NCBI GenBank assembly: GCA_019187225.1
Contig: JABAQQ010000042.1
Location: 60,451-124,450, forward strand
Direction: 5' to 3'
DNA: 64,000 bases
Source of the DNA: Saprospiraceae bacterium
Lineage (GTDB): Bacteria > Bacteroidota > Bacteroidia > Chitinophagales > Saprospiraceae
Both the position numbers and the translations under genes were made by a program. The notes below the pieces were generated by a model that had not been told where the DNA came from, made no database searches, and saw nothing but the letters and a program-made list of their open reading frames with translations. Positions 27,846-35,683 of this stretch are shown piece by piece (the stretch's first letter is position 1; each line of letters begins with the position of its first letter).

Positions 27846-28769
27846 TTAGCGCCTCGGTTGCTGCTTCAAAAAAGACAAAACTTGCCGTTCCAGTTCTTCT
27901 CCGCCCACTTTCCAGATGTTACTATGCCCTCCGCCGGGCACGGTAATCCATTGTTTCTCTGTTGATGGCACCGCTTCGAAATTGCGCCGGTTGAAACCGA
28001 TGGGAATTTTATCATCGGCGTCGCCGTGGATGAACAATACAGGCCGGTCAATCTGCGCCGCCGCCTCCACCGGTTTCACTTCCTGTGGCTTGAAGTGTGC
28101 AATTTGAGCCGACTTATGGATCACCCGCTTCACGATCCGTTCGCTGCGCAGGCCAAGCATCCAGTCGGCTCCGTATTCTTCGGCTACTTTTTCGAATTCA
28201 TCGAATGTACTTTCTATCACGCCGAAAGCGATCCGTTCGTCCAGGCCCATTGCCTGCAAAGCAATCGCTCCACCCAATGAAGCGCCCCAGACGCCGACAG
28301 GTTTGCCACATACCTGGATCGCCGAATCCGCCACAGCCTGTATGTCGTATTTTTCGTAATAACCGAAAGTACAATATTCGCCGCCGCTCTCTCCATGTGC
28401 CCGCAAGTCGAGGGTAATAGCATTGAAGCCATTGTCTGTCAATAGCTTAGCGCGCCCAAACTGCGTTTCTTTGCAATTGCTAATGCCATGCAGCACTATC
28501 ACCGTCGCTTTCGCAGAATCGCCGCTGGCAGGAAAAAACCAGCCTTTGAGCGTCAGGCTGTCTCTCGTCTCTACAGATATTTCCTGCCCGTTCAATCCGT
28601 AGTTTTCCGGCAAATATCCTTTCGGAAAACGCCAGGGATTTTCAGCCGGAACCATCCGGTAGGGCTTTATGCCGGCGTAGGGCAACACATTTTCGATGGC
28701 AAAAAAACCGGCTGCAGCGAAGAGACCGAAAGAGATCGAAGAGACTTTTGCGAATTTAACCCACTGCAT
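27846..28769 (-). CDS. Membrane-anchored alpha/beta hydrolase
   Basis: This 307-residue protein has an N-terminal hydrophobic anchor or signal (about residues 8-30). The hydrolase core has the oxyanion HG motif VIVLHGISN, nucleophile serine in GASLGG, acid DADDKIP and catalytic histidine in GGGHSN. It resembles the BD-FAE/YqiA-like cell-wall or prolyl-oligopeptidase-type hydrolases; the substrate is unknown. The ATG at 28769 gives a normal N-terminus; an in-frame ATG at 28865 would add 32 residues reaching back toward the divergent gene. Confidence 0.87.
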   Translation of the reverse strand: MQWVKFAKVSSISFGLFAAAGFFAIENVLPYAGIKPYRMVPAENPWRFPKGYLPENYGLNGQEISVETRDSLTLKGWFFPASGDSAKATVIVLHGISNCKETQFGRAKLLTDNGFNAITLDLRAHGESGGEYCTFGYYEKYDIQAVADSAIQVCGKPVGVWGASLGGAIALQAMGLDERIAFGVIESTFDEFEKVAEEYGADWMLGLRSERIVKRVIHKSAQIAHFKPQEVKPVEAAAQIDRPVLFIHGDADDKIPIGFNRRNFEAVPSTEKQWITVPGGGHSNIWKVGGEELERQVLSFLKQQPRR

Positions 28770-28907
28770 GTTCTGCGTGTAAAAGTTTGAAAAGATGACA
28801 ACATTTGCACTCAAAAGGTTGTCGCTTTTCTGCAAATGGTATGTAAATATCGGCAGAAACGGCATATCCCACCTGTTTTCAAACGCCGTCCGGTAAAATA
28901 TACAACC

Positions 28908-29801
28908 ATGAAGTATATACTAGTCGTCTGTCTGCCGCTCCTTGCTGCGTCGCATTTTTCCTGCAAAACCGCTCCCGCGAAAACACAATTGTTCCTCTCC
29001 AAAGATTTCACCACTGAGAACCTTTTTTCGGAAAACATCGAAGGCCCCGATTTCGACAAAGATGGAAATCTCTATGTAGTGAACTACCTGCGCGACGGCA
29101 CCATCGGAAAAGTGAATGCCGACGGCTCCTGCGAATTATTCCTGACGCTTCCCGAAGGAAGCAATGCCAACAGCATCAAATTTAACAGCGAGGGAGAAAT
29201 GCTGCTCGCAGACTGGCCGCAGCACAATATTCTGAAGGTAGACATGAAGACAAAAACAATCGGTATTTTTTGCCACGACGATCGCTTCAATCAACCCAAC
29301 GACCTGTGTATCAATAAAAAAGATCGAATTTTTGCTTCAGACCCGAGGTGGAAAGACGGCACCGGACAGCTATGGCGGATTGACCCCGACAGTAAAGCGA
29401 CCCTCCTGGAATCGGACATGGGCACGACCAACGGCATCGAACTCGATCCCGGAGAAAAACGCCTGTATGTCGGCGAGAGCGTGCAACGAAAAGTGTGGCA
29501 ATACGATGTAGATGATGCAGGCAATATTTCCAACAAACGCCTGCTCATCGAATTTCCCGACTTCGGCCTCGACGGTATGAAGTGCGACAAAGCTGGCAAC
29601 CTGTATATCACACGCCATGGAAAAGGCGCCATAGCCATCGTATCGCCGGAGGGCCGCCTGCTGCGGGAAGTGCCGCTGAAAGGCAAAAAATGCAGCAACC
29701 TCGTTTTTGGCGGCAAGGACGGGCGAACTGTATTCGTCACCCTGCAGGACAGAAAAGGTATGGAGACGTTCAGGACAGACATTCCGGGTAAGCGGTTTTA
29801 A
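28908..29801 (+). CDS. SMP-30/gluconolactonase-like beta-propeller lipoprotein
   Basis: This 297-residue protein has a signal peptide with a probable lipobox (LLAASHFSC, Cys19). It belongs to the six-bladed propeller of the SMP-30/gluconolactonase/LRE family: EGPDFDKDGNLYVVNYLRDGTIGK, NSIKFNSEGEMLLADW, NQPNDLCINKKDRIFASDP, TTNGIELDPGEKRLYV, DGMKCDKAGNLYITRHGKG. The metal-binding Glu, Asn and Asp of the family appear in EGPDFD, NQPND and DGMKCD. It could be a periplasmic lactonase or esterase. Its stop codon overlaps the Nudix gene stop on the opposite strand. Confidence 0.88.
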   Translation: MKYILVVCLPLLAASHFSCKTAPAKTQLFLSKDFTTENLFSENIEGPDFDKDGNLYVVNYLRDGTIGKVNADGSCELFLTLPEGSNANSIKFNSEGEMLLADWPQHNILKVDMKTKTIGIFCHDDRFNQPNDLCINKKDRIFASDPRWKDGTGQLWRIDPDSKATLLESDMGTTNGIELDPGEKRLYVGESVQRKVWQYDVDDAGNISNKRLLIEFPDFGLDGMKCDKAGNLYITRHGKGAIAIVSPEGRLLREVPLKGKKCSNLVFGGKDGRTVFVTLQDRKGMETFRTDIPGKRF

Positions 29802-30358
29802 GGCAACCCTGTCTCCGCAAAATACCGCCACAACGCCGCCGAATGAAGCGCCTGCGCGACGCCACCGGAGCGCAGCATGTCGAGTGCCTCTGTTGGAGAA
29901 AGCAATTGCACGGTAATTTCTTCTGTATCATCCAATTGCTGGGCATTCATTTTGTATACACCGGTCGCCAGAAATATGTGGCAGGTATTGGTGTGTGTGG
30001 CAGGATTGGGCGAAAGTTGTATCCAGGGTTGCCATTCTCCTCCCCCGTAGCCTGTTTCTTCAAGCAATTCTCGCCGGGCGCCCGCGAGGTGCGGCTCACC
30101 AGGGTCGGCCACGCCGCCGGGCAACTCGTAATGCACGCCTTCGTTGCCGTGCCGGTATTGGCGTACGAGCACGATTTTGTTGTCAACAGTGATTGCCAGG
30201 GCATTCACCCAATCCGGGTATTCGAACACAAAATAATCTTCGATGCGCGCTCCATTGGGCAGCAGCACCGTATCCTCCCTCAGGATCATGTAAGGCTGGC
30301 GGTCGAGGATATAGCGGCGTTCGAGCACCTGCCAGGGTTGTGGGTCGTCGTGCTTCAT
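29798..30358 (-). CDS. Nudix hydrolase (ADP-ribose pyrophosphatase-like)
   Basis: This 186-residue protein has a complete Nudix box, G-x5-E-x7-REUxEExGU, read as GVADPGEPHLAGARRELLEETGY. The preceding VLVRQYRHGNEGVHYELPGG is typical of ADP-sugar pyrophosphatases (NudF-like). It probably hydrolyses ADP-ribose or a similar nucleoside diphosphate-X. The start at 30358 (MKHDDPQPW) is preferred over an ATG at 30415. The gene is convergent and overlaps the SMP-30-like gene by three bases (29798-29801). Confidence 0.92.
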   Translation of the reverse strand: MKHDDPQPWQVLERRYILDRQPYMILREDTVLLPNGARIEDYFVFEYPDWVNALAITVDNKIVLVRQYRHGNEGVHYELPGGVADPGEPHLAGARRELLEETGYGGGEWQPWIQLSPNPATHTNTCHIFLATGVYKMNAQQLDDTEEITVQLLSPTEALDMLRSGGVAQALHSAALWRYFAETGLP

Positions 30359-30552
30359 TGTTACAATTGATGGGTCATTTCGTCTCTTACTCCACAATGC
30401 TTCAAACAGTCGCAAAGAGAAGGTGAATATCGCATTTCATCCGAAAGAATTTGACTCCGCTTGCAGCAAAGATGTTAAAGCGCCTCAAATGCGGCAACCG
30501 GCTAATCCACCCATTTTACATTTGCAAATCATCCTCCACAAGTCAGACATTC

Positions 30553-30987
30553 ATGAAATTACCGCTACGCCTCTGCTTTTTGATGCTGCTCTTTGCAGAC
30601 AGCAACGCCCTGCTGGCTCAAAACACCGTGATACAGGACAGAACGACTGTAAATTGGGAGCCGGATACCTTGTTTTTCGGCGAGATCAACGAAGGCCACA
30701 TCCTGCTCGATTCCTTCCGGGTGACGAATACGGGAGATCAGCCCTACACTATACGCAATGTGAAAGCCAGCTGCGATTGCACGGTATTTCGTTTCCCGAA
30801 AGAACCCTTGCCGCCGGGCCAAACGGCAACGATCCGCGTCGAATTCGACAGCGCAGGCAAGGCCGGCGACGCGTTGCCGGGCATCGTGGTGTACGACAAT
30901 TCCCGGCCGAATATGCGCAACATTCTTTACTTGAGCGGCTATATCATTCCAAGAAAGAAGCCGAAAAATCCATTGGGAGGCAATTGA
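30553..30987 (+). CDS. DUF1573 domain secreted protein
   Basis: This 144-residue protein has a signal peptide (MKLPLRLCFLMLLFADSNALLAQ) and then a single Ig-like DUF1573 domain: DTLFFGEINEGHILLDSFRVTN, ASCDCTVFRFPKEPLPPGQTATIRVEFDSAGKAG. The CDC pair is characteristic. Such proteins are common in Bacteroidota envelopes and their function is unknown. The ATG at 30553 gives a good signal peptide; an ATG at 30451 in frame does not. Its stop abuts the stop of the TauE/SafE gene on the other strand. Confidence 0.9.
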   Translation: MKLPLRLCFLMLLFADSNALLAQNTVIQDRTTVNWEPDTLFFGEINEGHILLDSFRVTNTGDQPYTIRNVKASCDCTVFRFPKEPLPPGQTATIRVEFDSAGKAGDALPGIVVYDNSRPNMRNILYLSGYIIPRKKPKNPLGGN

Positions 30988-31758
30988 CTATATTGCTCCA
31001 ATTCCGAGCAACAGCGCAATGACAAGGATCATCGCCGACGTCAGCCATTGCACAAAAGCCAGCGTCACTTTTTTCATATACCTCGCACCGAGGTAAGCTC
31101 CTGCAAAAGCGCAGCCCGTTGCGAGTAGCAAAGTGTGCCACTCTGCCATAAGGCTTTCCGATGCGAAACGTCCGAAATAAACCGGCAACCGCGTCATGTC
31201 CACCATGCAGGCGATGACGACGCCGGTAGCGATGTATTGTTCTTTCGTCAGACCGGCATTCACCAGGAAAGCAGATCGAAGCGCTCCCTGGTGCCCGCTC
31301 AACCCTCCGAAAAAACCGCTCAGCAAACCGCCCGCAGTCAGATAACGCTGGGCAAACCGGAGATTTTTCAGTGCCGGAACGAGCTCCATCAAAGCAAAAA
31401 ACACCATCAGTCCGGCGATGACTGCCTTTAGCGCCGTGATCTCCATTGTTTTATTCCCCCATTGCCAGGTGTATAGCGCCGGAACATTGCTGATGCCGGC
31501 CAGCATCAGTGCTCCGGCAAAACCACCTGCAACAGAAGGCAGGCCGAATCGCAAAACCGTGCTCCCTGAAGCGTTTTTCCCAACAAGGGCAACTTTGAAG
31601 AGGTTGTTCAGCAAATGCACAATACCGGTGAGCGCAACGGCAATATTGAGCGGGAAAAACAATCCGAAAACCGGAGTCAGAATGGTGCCAAGGCCAAAGC
31701 CGGAAAACAAGGTAAGCAAAGACGCAAAGAAGGCGGTAATGCCGATGACGATCTCCAT
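30988..31758 (-). CDS. TauE/SafE-family sulfite/anion exporter
   Basis: This is a 256-residue membrane protein with about eight hydrophobic helices in the two-fold TauE/SafE arrangement: N-terminal TAFFASLLTLFSGFGLGTILTP and the repeat LLSGFFGGLSGHQGALRSAFLV. The family moves sulfite, sulfonates or other organic anions across the inner membrane. Glycine-rich GFGLGT and GGLSGHQG are the repeat signatures. A 170-base leader with a closed secondary structure (31817-31936) precedes the gene. No sulfur-metabolism gene is adjacent. Confidence 0.9.
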   Translation of the reverse strand: MEIVIGITAFFASLLTLFSGFGLGTILTPVFGLFFPLNIAVALTGIVHLLNNLFKVALVGKNASGSTVLRFGLPSVAGGFAGALMLAGISNVPALYTWQWGNKTMEITALKAVIAGLMVFFALMELVPALKNLRFAQRYLTAGGLLSGFFGGLSGHQGALRSAFLVNAGLTKEQYIATGVVIACMVDMTRLPVYFGRFASESLMAEWHTLLLATGCAFAGAYLGARYMKKVTLAFVQWLTSAMILVIALLLGIGAI

Positions 31759-31816
31759 AACAGGAATGTTTTTTCACCCTCCACGCACCGGCGCCCTCCG
31801 AGTTCATCCTGAAAAA

Positions 31817-31936
31817 GCCCGGCAGCTGTAAGTATCTCGATACCTGCGCTCTCAATTGGTTCTTCCCTTCATGCACAGGGTATTGTTAAGACCAGACTGC
31901 CGGGCATCAAGTTGGCATACAGGAAGCACAAAAGTA
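31817..31936 (-). promoter_or_regulatory. Promoter and structured leader of the TauE/SafE gene
   Basis: On the minus strand a perfect TACTTTTG box lies at 31936-31929. Within the transcript, GCCCGGCAG (31905-31897) can pair with CTGCCGGGC (31825-31817), and the 3' arm is followed at once by TTTTT. The 71 bases enclosed can form CCCT/AGGG and GGTCTT/AAG-ACC stems and a TATCGAGATA hairpin. A closing stem with a U tract and inner branches is the layout of an attenuator or riboswitch. No known riboswitch class was recognised. Confidence 0.45.
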
Positions 31937-32067
31937 ACACTTATTTTGGGAAATAAAATTCTGTTTTTCAGGTTAATTTTTTCGTTGTACCAAATGATTG
32001 TCAAAATTTCATGTATCATTAACAAATGATGGCGCATTGCTTGCTTTTTTACCGTTCGGAAAAAGCG

Positions 32068-32075
32068 TACCTTTG
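32068..32075 (+). promoter_or_regulatory. -7 promoter box (TACCTTTG) for bipA
   Basis: TACCTTTG followed by CGCC matches the Bacteroidota -7 box. A TTGC at 32041 is a possible -33 element, though the spacing of 23 is a little long. The ATG follows at 32099. Confidence 0.55.
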
Positions 32076-32098
32076 CGCCTCTTTTGAAAAGCACTTAT

Positions 32099-33907
32099 AT
32101 GAACATTCGCAACATCGCCATTATCGCCCACGTTGACCACGGCAAAACGACGCTCGTGGATAAAATGATTCACGCAGCCAAAGTCTTCAAAGATCACGAG
32201 GTGACCGGCGATCTTATTCTGGACAACAATGACCAGGAACGCGAACGCGGCATCACGATTTTTGCCAAAAACGTCGCTATCCATTATAAAGGTGTGAAGA
32301 TCAACGTCATTGACACACCCGGGCACGCCGACTTCGGCGGCGAGGTCGAACGCGTTCTCAACATGGCCGACGGCGTGCTGCTGCTCGTGGATGCCTTCGA
32401 AGGCCCCATGCCGCAAACCCGCTTTGTCCTTCAAAAAGCCCTTCAAATGGGCAAAAAGCCGGTTGTGGTCATCAATAAAGTGGACAAACCCAACTGCAAC
32501 CCCGACTGGGCGCATGAACAGGTGTTCGACCTGATGTTCGCCCTCGACGCCACCGAAGACCAACTCGATTTCCCCGTCGTGTTCGGTTCAGCCAAACAAG
32601 GCTGGATGAGCCACGACTGGAAAAAACCGGCCGAAGACATCACGGCATTGCTCGACGACATCATTCAGTACATACCCGAACCCGTTGTAACGCAGGGAAC
32701 GACTCAGATGCTCGTAACCTCGCTCGACTTCTCCAATTACATCGGCCGCATCGCCGTGGGACGCCTGTCACGCGGCAAACTCACGGCTAACCAGCCGGTC
32801 TCCTTAGTAAAAAAGGACGGCACGGTGCAAAAACACCGGATCAAACAATTGTTCCTGTTCGACGGCCTCGCGAAAAAAGAAGTGCCGGAAGTGGAAGCGG
32901 GTGACATCTGCGCGGTGGTGGGCGTGGAAGGATTTGAGATCGGCGATACGATCGCCGACTTCGAAAATCCGGAGGCACTCGACCCGATCTCGATTGATGA
33001 GCCGACGATGAGCATGTTGTTCACCATCAACGACTCGCCGTTTTTCGGCAAAGAAGGCAAATACGTCACCAGCCGCCACGTGCGCGAGCGTCTCGAAAAA
33101 GAATTAGAGAAGAACCTGGCCATGCGTATGGAAGAAACCGACAGCGCCGATTCTTTTATGGTGTTCGGCCGGGGCGTGTTGCATCTTTCCATTCTGATCG
33201 AAACCATGCGCCGCGAAGGTTACGAATTACAGATAGGCCAGCCCCAGGTGATCATCAAAGAGATCAACGGTGTGAAGTGCGAGCCGGTGGAAGAACTCAC
33301 AATTGACGTGCCGGAAGAAACGAGCGGCAAATGCATCGAATTTGTAACCCGCCGCAAAGGTGTTATGAAAAGCATGGAGCCCAAAGGCGACCGTTTTCTC
33401 CTGCGCTTCGATATTCCGTCGCGCGGCATCATCGGTCTCCGTTCCAACATCCTGACCGCCACACAAGGTGAAGCCATTATGACTCACCGTTTTGAAGGCT
33501 ACGAACCCTGGAAAGGCGATATCGCAGGTCGCCAGAACGGCTCGCTCATTGTGATGGAAACCGGCACGGCGATTGCTTATTCGCTCGACAACCTCCAGGA
33601 CAGAGGCATATTCTTTGTTGAACCGGGTGAAGAAGTATACGAAGGCCAGGTCATCGGCGAAAACAACCGCCCCAACGACCTTGTGGTAAACGTGACCAAA
33701 ACGAAAAAACTGACCAACATGCGCGCCTCAGGCTCCGACGATAAAGCCTCTCTGCCGCCGCCGCGCCGCTTCACCCTCGAAGAAGCACTCGAATATATCC
33801 AGGAGGACGAATATGTGGAAGTGACGCCTAAAAGCATCCGCCTGCGCAAAGTGCACCTCAACGAGCACGATCGTAAAAAAGCCGAAAAGGCAATGGCGAT
33901 AGCGTAA
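32099..33907 (+). CDS. bipA: Ribosome-associated GTPase BipA/TypA
   Basis: This 602-residue translational GTPase aids 50S assembly and stress adaptation. G1 is AHVDHGKTT, the switch II region is [18 protein letters not shown], and G4 is NKVDKP. The switch I threonine lies in RERGITI. Domain order matches BipA: GTPase (1-200), OB-like domain 2, two EF-G-like alpha/beta domains ([53 protein letters not shown]) and the C-terminal domain ending [17 protein letters not shown]. The start at 32099 is preferred; a TTG five codons upstream is possible. A tandem-unit hairpin begins 3 bases after the stop. Confidence 0.97.
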   Translation: MNIRNIAIIAHVDHGKTTLVDKMIHAAKVFKDHEVTGDLILDNNDQERERGITIFAKNVAIHYKGVKINVIDTPGHADFGGEVERVLNMADGVLLLVDAFEGPMPQTRFVLQKALQMGKKPVVVINKVDKPNCNPDWAHEQVFDLMFALDATEDQLDFPVVFGSAKQGWMSHDWKKPAEDITALLDDIIQYIPEPVVTQGTTQMLVTSLDFSNYIGRIAVGRLSRGKLTANQPVSLVKKDGTVQKHRIKQLFLFDGLAKKEVPEVEAGDICAVVGVEGFEIGDTIADFENPEALDPISIDEPTMSMLFTINDSPFFGKEGKYVTSRHVRERLEKELEKNLAMRMEETDSADSFMVFGRGVLHLSILIETMRREGYELQIGQPQVIIKEINGVKCEPVEELTIDVPEETSGKCIEFVTRRKGVMKSMEPKGDRFLLRFDIPSRGIIGLRSNILTATQGEAIMTHRFEGYEPWKGDIAGRQNGSLIVMETGTAIAYSLDNLQDRGIFFVEPGEEVYEGQVIGENNRPNDLVVNVTKTKKLTNMRASGSDDKASLPPPRRFTLEEALEYIQEDEYVEVTPKSIRLRKVHLNEHDRKKAEKAMAIA

Positions 33908-33910
33908 TGT

Positions 33911-33995
33911 GGTTGACGGGTTTTGCGGGTTAACGGGTTTACGGAGTGTTGACGTCCTGTCCCGTAAACCCGTAAACCCGCAAAACCCGTCAACC
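33911..33995. terminator. Tandem-unit hairpin downstream of bipA
   Basis: Arms 33911-33944 and 33962-33995 pair over 34 bases with a single mismatch, with a 17-base loop. The unit is roughly CGGGTTTA/CGGGTTTTG, period 8-10, three copies per arm. It begins three bases after the bipA stop codon. Confidence 0.8.
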
Positions 33996-34039
33996 ATTTC
34001 AGAAACCTTTTTAAAAATTTTTCGTTTGCCAAATAATTT

Positions 34040-34088
34040 TACTTTTGCAGCCATTTTCAGGATAAACCCCTGAAAATGGCTGCAAAAG
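34040..34088 (+). promoter_or_regulatory. -7 box overlapping a perfect 20-bp hairpin upstream of queA
   Basis: TACTTTTG at 34040-34047 fits the -7 box. Starting inside it, CTTTTGCAGCCATTTTCAGG (34042-34061) is the exact reverse complement of 34069-34088, with a 7-base loop ATAAACC. The remaining leader (34089-34206) contains CCATTAATGG and a CCG-TTGT/ACAACGG pairing, but no known riboswitch. There is no gene in 33996-34206. Confidence 0.55.
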
Positions 34089-34206
34089 CAACTTTAGGTC
34101 CTTAGCTACCGTCCATTAATGGTCACGGGCCGATTGTTATCAGCACCTTCAACCGATCACTGACAACGGGTAACCATTTGCCGATAAGCCTGATTCAAAT
34201 ATCACA

Positions 34207-35271
34207 ATGCGCACCAAACTCTCCAGTTTCAATTACAACCTGCCAAAAGAACTCATTGCGCAATATCCAACCGATGAGCGCGACCAAAGCCGCCTCATGG
34301 TGGTGAACCGCAATACCGGAAAAATCGAGCATAAAATTTTCAAAGATATCCTCGGCTACTTCAACGACGGGGATGTGATGATCTTTAATAATACGAAGGT
34401 GTTCCCGGCGCGCTTGTTCGGCCAGAAAGAAAAAACCGGCGCTAAGATCGAAGTTTTTCTGCTCCGCGAACTCAACCACGACGCCCGCTTGTGGGATGTG
34501 CTCGTGGACCCCGCCCGCAAGATCCGCGTGGGGAACAAACTGTATTTCGAGGACGAGAACGGCAATGACGCCCTCGTAGCTGAAGTAGTGGACAATACCA
34601 CCTCCCGCGGACGCACCATCCGTTTTCTCTTCGATGGTACCGAAGATGATTTTCAACGCGAACTCGCCAAACTCGGCAACACCCCCTTGCCCAAATACAT
34701 CGAGCGGGAGCCGGAAGCCGTCGACCGCGAGCGCTACCAAACCATTTACGCCAAAGAACTTGGCGCCGTAGCCGCCCCGACCGCCGGGTTGCACTTCAGC
34801 CGCGAACTGATGAAACGCCTTGAATTAAAAGGAGTTAACTTCGCCGAACTGACCCTGCACATCGGCCTTGGCACCTTCCGCACCATTGATGTGGAAGACT
34901 TGTCCAAGCACAAAATGGAAGCCGAATATTTCCGCATTTCGCCGCAGGCCGCCGAAACGGTGAACAAAGGCATCGCGGCTGAAAAAAAGATATGCGCGGT
35001 CGGAACAACTGTGATGCGTTCCATCGAAACGGCCGTGTCCGCCGAAAAAATGCTGAAACCCGTGGAGGGATGGACCAACAAGTTCATCTATCCGCCCTAC
35101 GATTTCAGTATTGCCAACAGCATGGTCACCAATTTCCATCTGCCGAAATCGAGCCTGCTCATCATGGTCTGCGCGTTCGGCGGCTTCGAGCTCATCATGG
35201 AAGCCTACAACCAGGCCGTGAAAGAAGAATACCGCTTCTTCAGTTACGGCGACGCCATGCTCATTTTGTAA
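34207..35271 (+). CDS. queA: S-adenosylmethionine:tRNA ribosyltransferase-isomerase
   Basis: This 354-residue enzyme transfers and isomerises the ribosyl group of SAM onto preQ1 in tRNA to give epoxyqueuosine. Family motifs: [71 protein letters not shown], and [19 protein letters not shown]. Length and N-terminus match the family. It belongs to queuosine synthesis, which also needs folE (3108-3704) to start. DUF2795 follows 22 bases downstream. Confidence 0.97.
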   Translation: MRTKLSSFNYNLPKELIAQYPTDERDQSRLMVVNRNTGKIEHKIFKDILGYFNDGDVMIFNNTKVFPARLFGQKEKTGAKIEVFLLRELNHDARLWDVLVDPARKIRVGNKLYFEDENGNDALVAEVVDNTTSRGRTIRFLFDGTEDDFQRELAKLGNTPLPKYIEREPEAVDRERYQTIYAKELGAVAAPTAGLHFSRELMKRLELKGVNFAELTLHIGLGTFRTIDVEDLSKHKMEAEYFRISPQAAETVNKGIAAEKKICAVGTTVMRSIETAVSAEKMLKPVEGWTNKFIYPPYDFSIANSMVTNFHLPKSSLLIMVCAFGGFELIMEAYNQAVKEEYRFFSYGDAMLIL

Positions 35272-35293
35272 TTATAAAATAACAAAACAACCT

Positions 35294-35515
35294 ATGTACT
35301 GGACTCTCGAACTGGCCTCCTACTTAGAAGAAGCCCCCTGGCCGGCCACCAAAGACGAACTCATTGACTATGCCATTCGCTCCGGCGCGCCCAGCGAAGT
35401 GATTGATAACTTAGACGAATTGGAAGACGACGGCGAGATGTATGAAGGCATCGAAGACATATGGCCCGATTATCCGCGCCACGACGACTTCTTTTTCAAC
35501 GAGGACGAGTATTGA
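35294..35515 (+). CDS. DUF2795 family small acidic protein
   Basis: This 73-residue protein begins MYWTLELASYLEEAPWPATKDELIDYAIRSG and is very acidic at the end (DDFFFNEDEY). It closely matches a short Bacteroidota family often labelled DUF2795, whose function is unknown. It lies 22 bases after queA and before a terminator, so it is the last gene of that transcript. High conservation of such a small protein suggests a basic cellular role. Confidence 0.85.
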   Translation: MYWTLELASYLEEAPWPATKDELIDYAIRSGAPSEVIDNLDELEDDGEMYEGIEDIWPDYPRHDDFFFNEDEY

Positions 35516-35558
35516 CGGCGTTTCAACGTCAAAGAAGTCACTGCTTAACGCGGTGAGA

Positions 35559-35592
35559 AGCCATATCGGAGTTTCCGGTTTGGCTTTTTTTG
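35559..35592 (+). terminator. Intrinsic terminator after queA-DUF2795
   Basis: AGCCATATCGG pairs with CCGGTTTGGCT (one mismatch, one G-U) around a short loop, and TTTTTTTGTTTTTT follows. This is the clearest rho-independent terminator in the window. A smaller TTGACG/CGTCAA hairpin lies at 35512-35532. Confidence 0.85.
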
Positions 35593-35634
35593 TTTTTTAA
35601 CAGGCTATACTTAAAAAATTACATTTAAAAGATT

Positions 35635-35642
35635 TAGTTTTG
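35635..35642 (+). promoter_or_regulatory. -7 promoter box (TAGTTTTG) for the metalloprotease gene
   Basis: TAGTTTTG matches TAnnTTTG and lies 42 bases before the ATG at 35684. The surrounding DNA is AT-rich and no -33 element was identified. Confidence 0.5.
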
Positions 35643-35683
35643 TTCCATACTTAAACCGATTCGTTCACCAAAATTATTTTAAA

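Noticed and set aside
31451-31876. 141-codon minus-strand frame in the TauE/SafE leader
   Set aside because: It overlaps the exporter gene in another frame and its composition is typical of an out-of-frame shadow.
34089-34206. preQ1 riboswitch upstream of queA
   Set aside because: AGGTCCTTAGCTACC looks superficially similar to the preQ1-I loop, but the P1 stem and the A-rich tail are absent.
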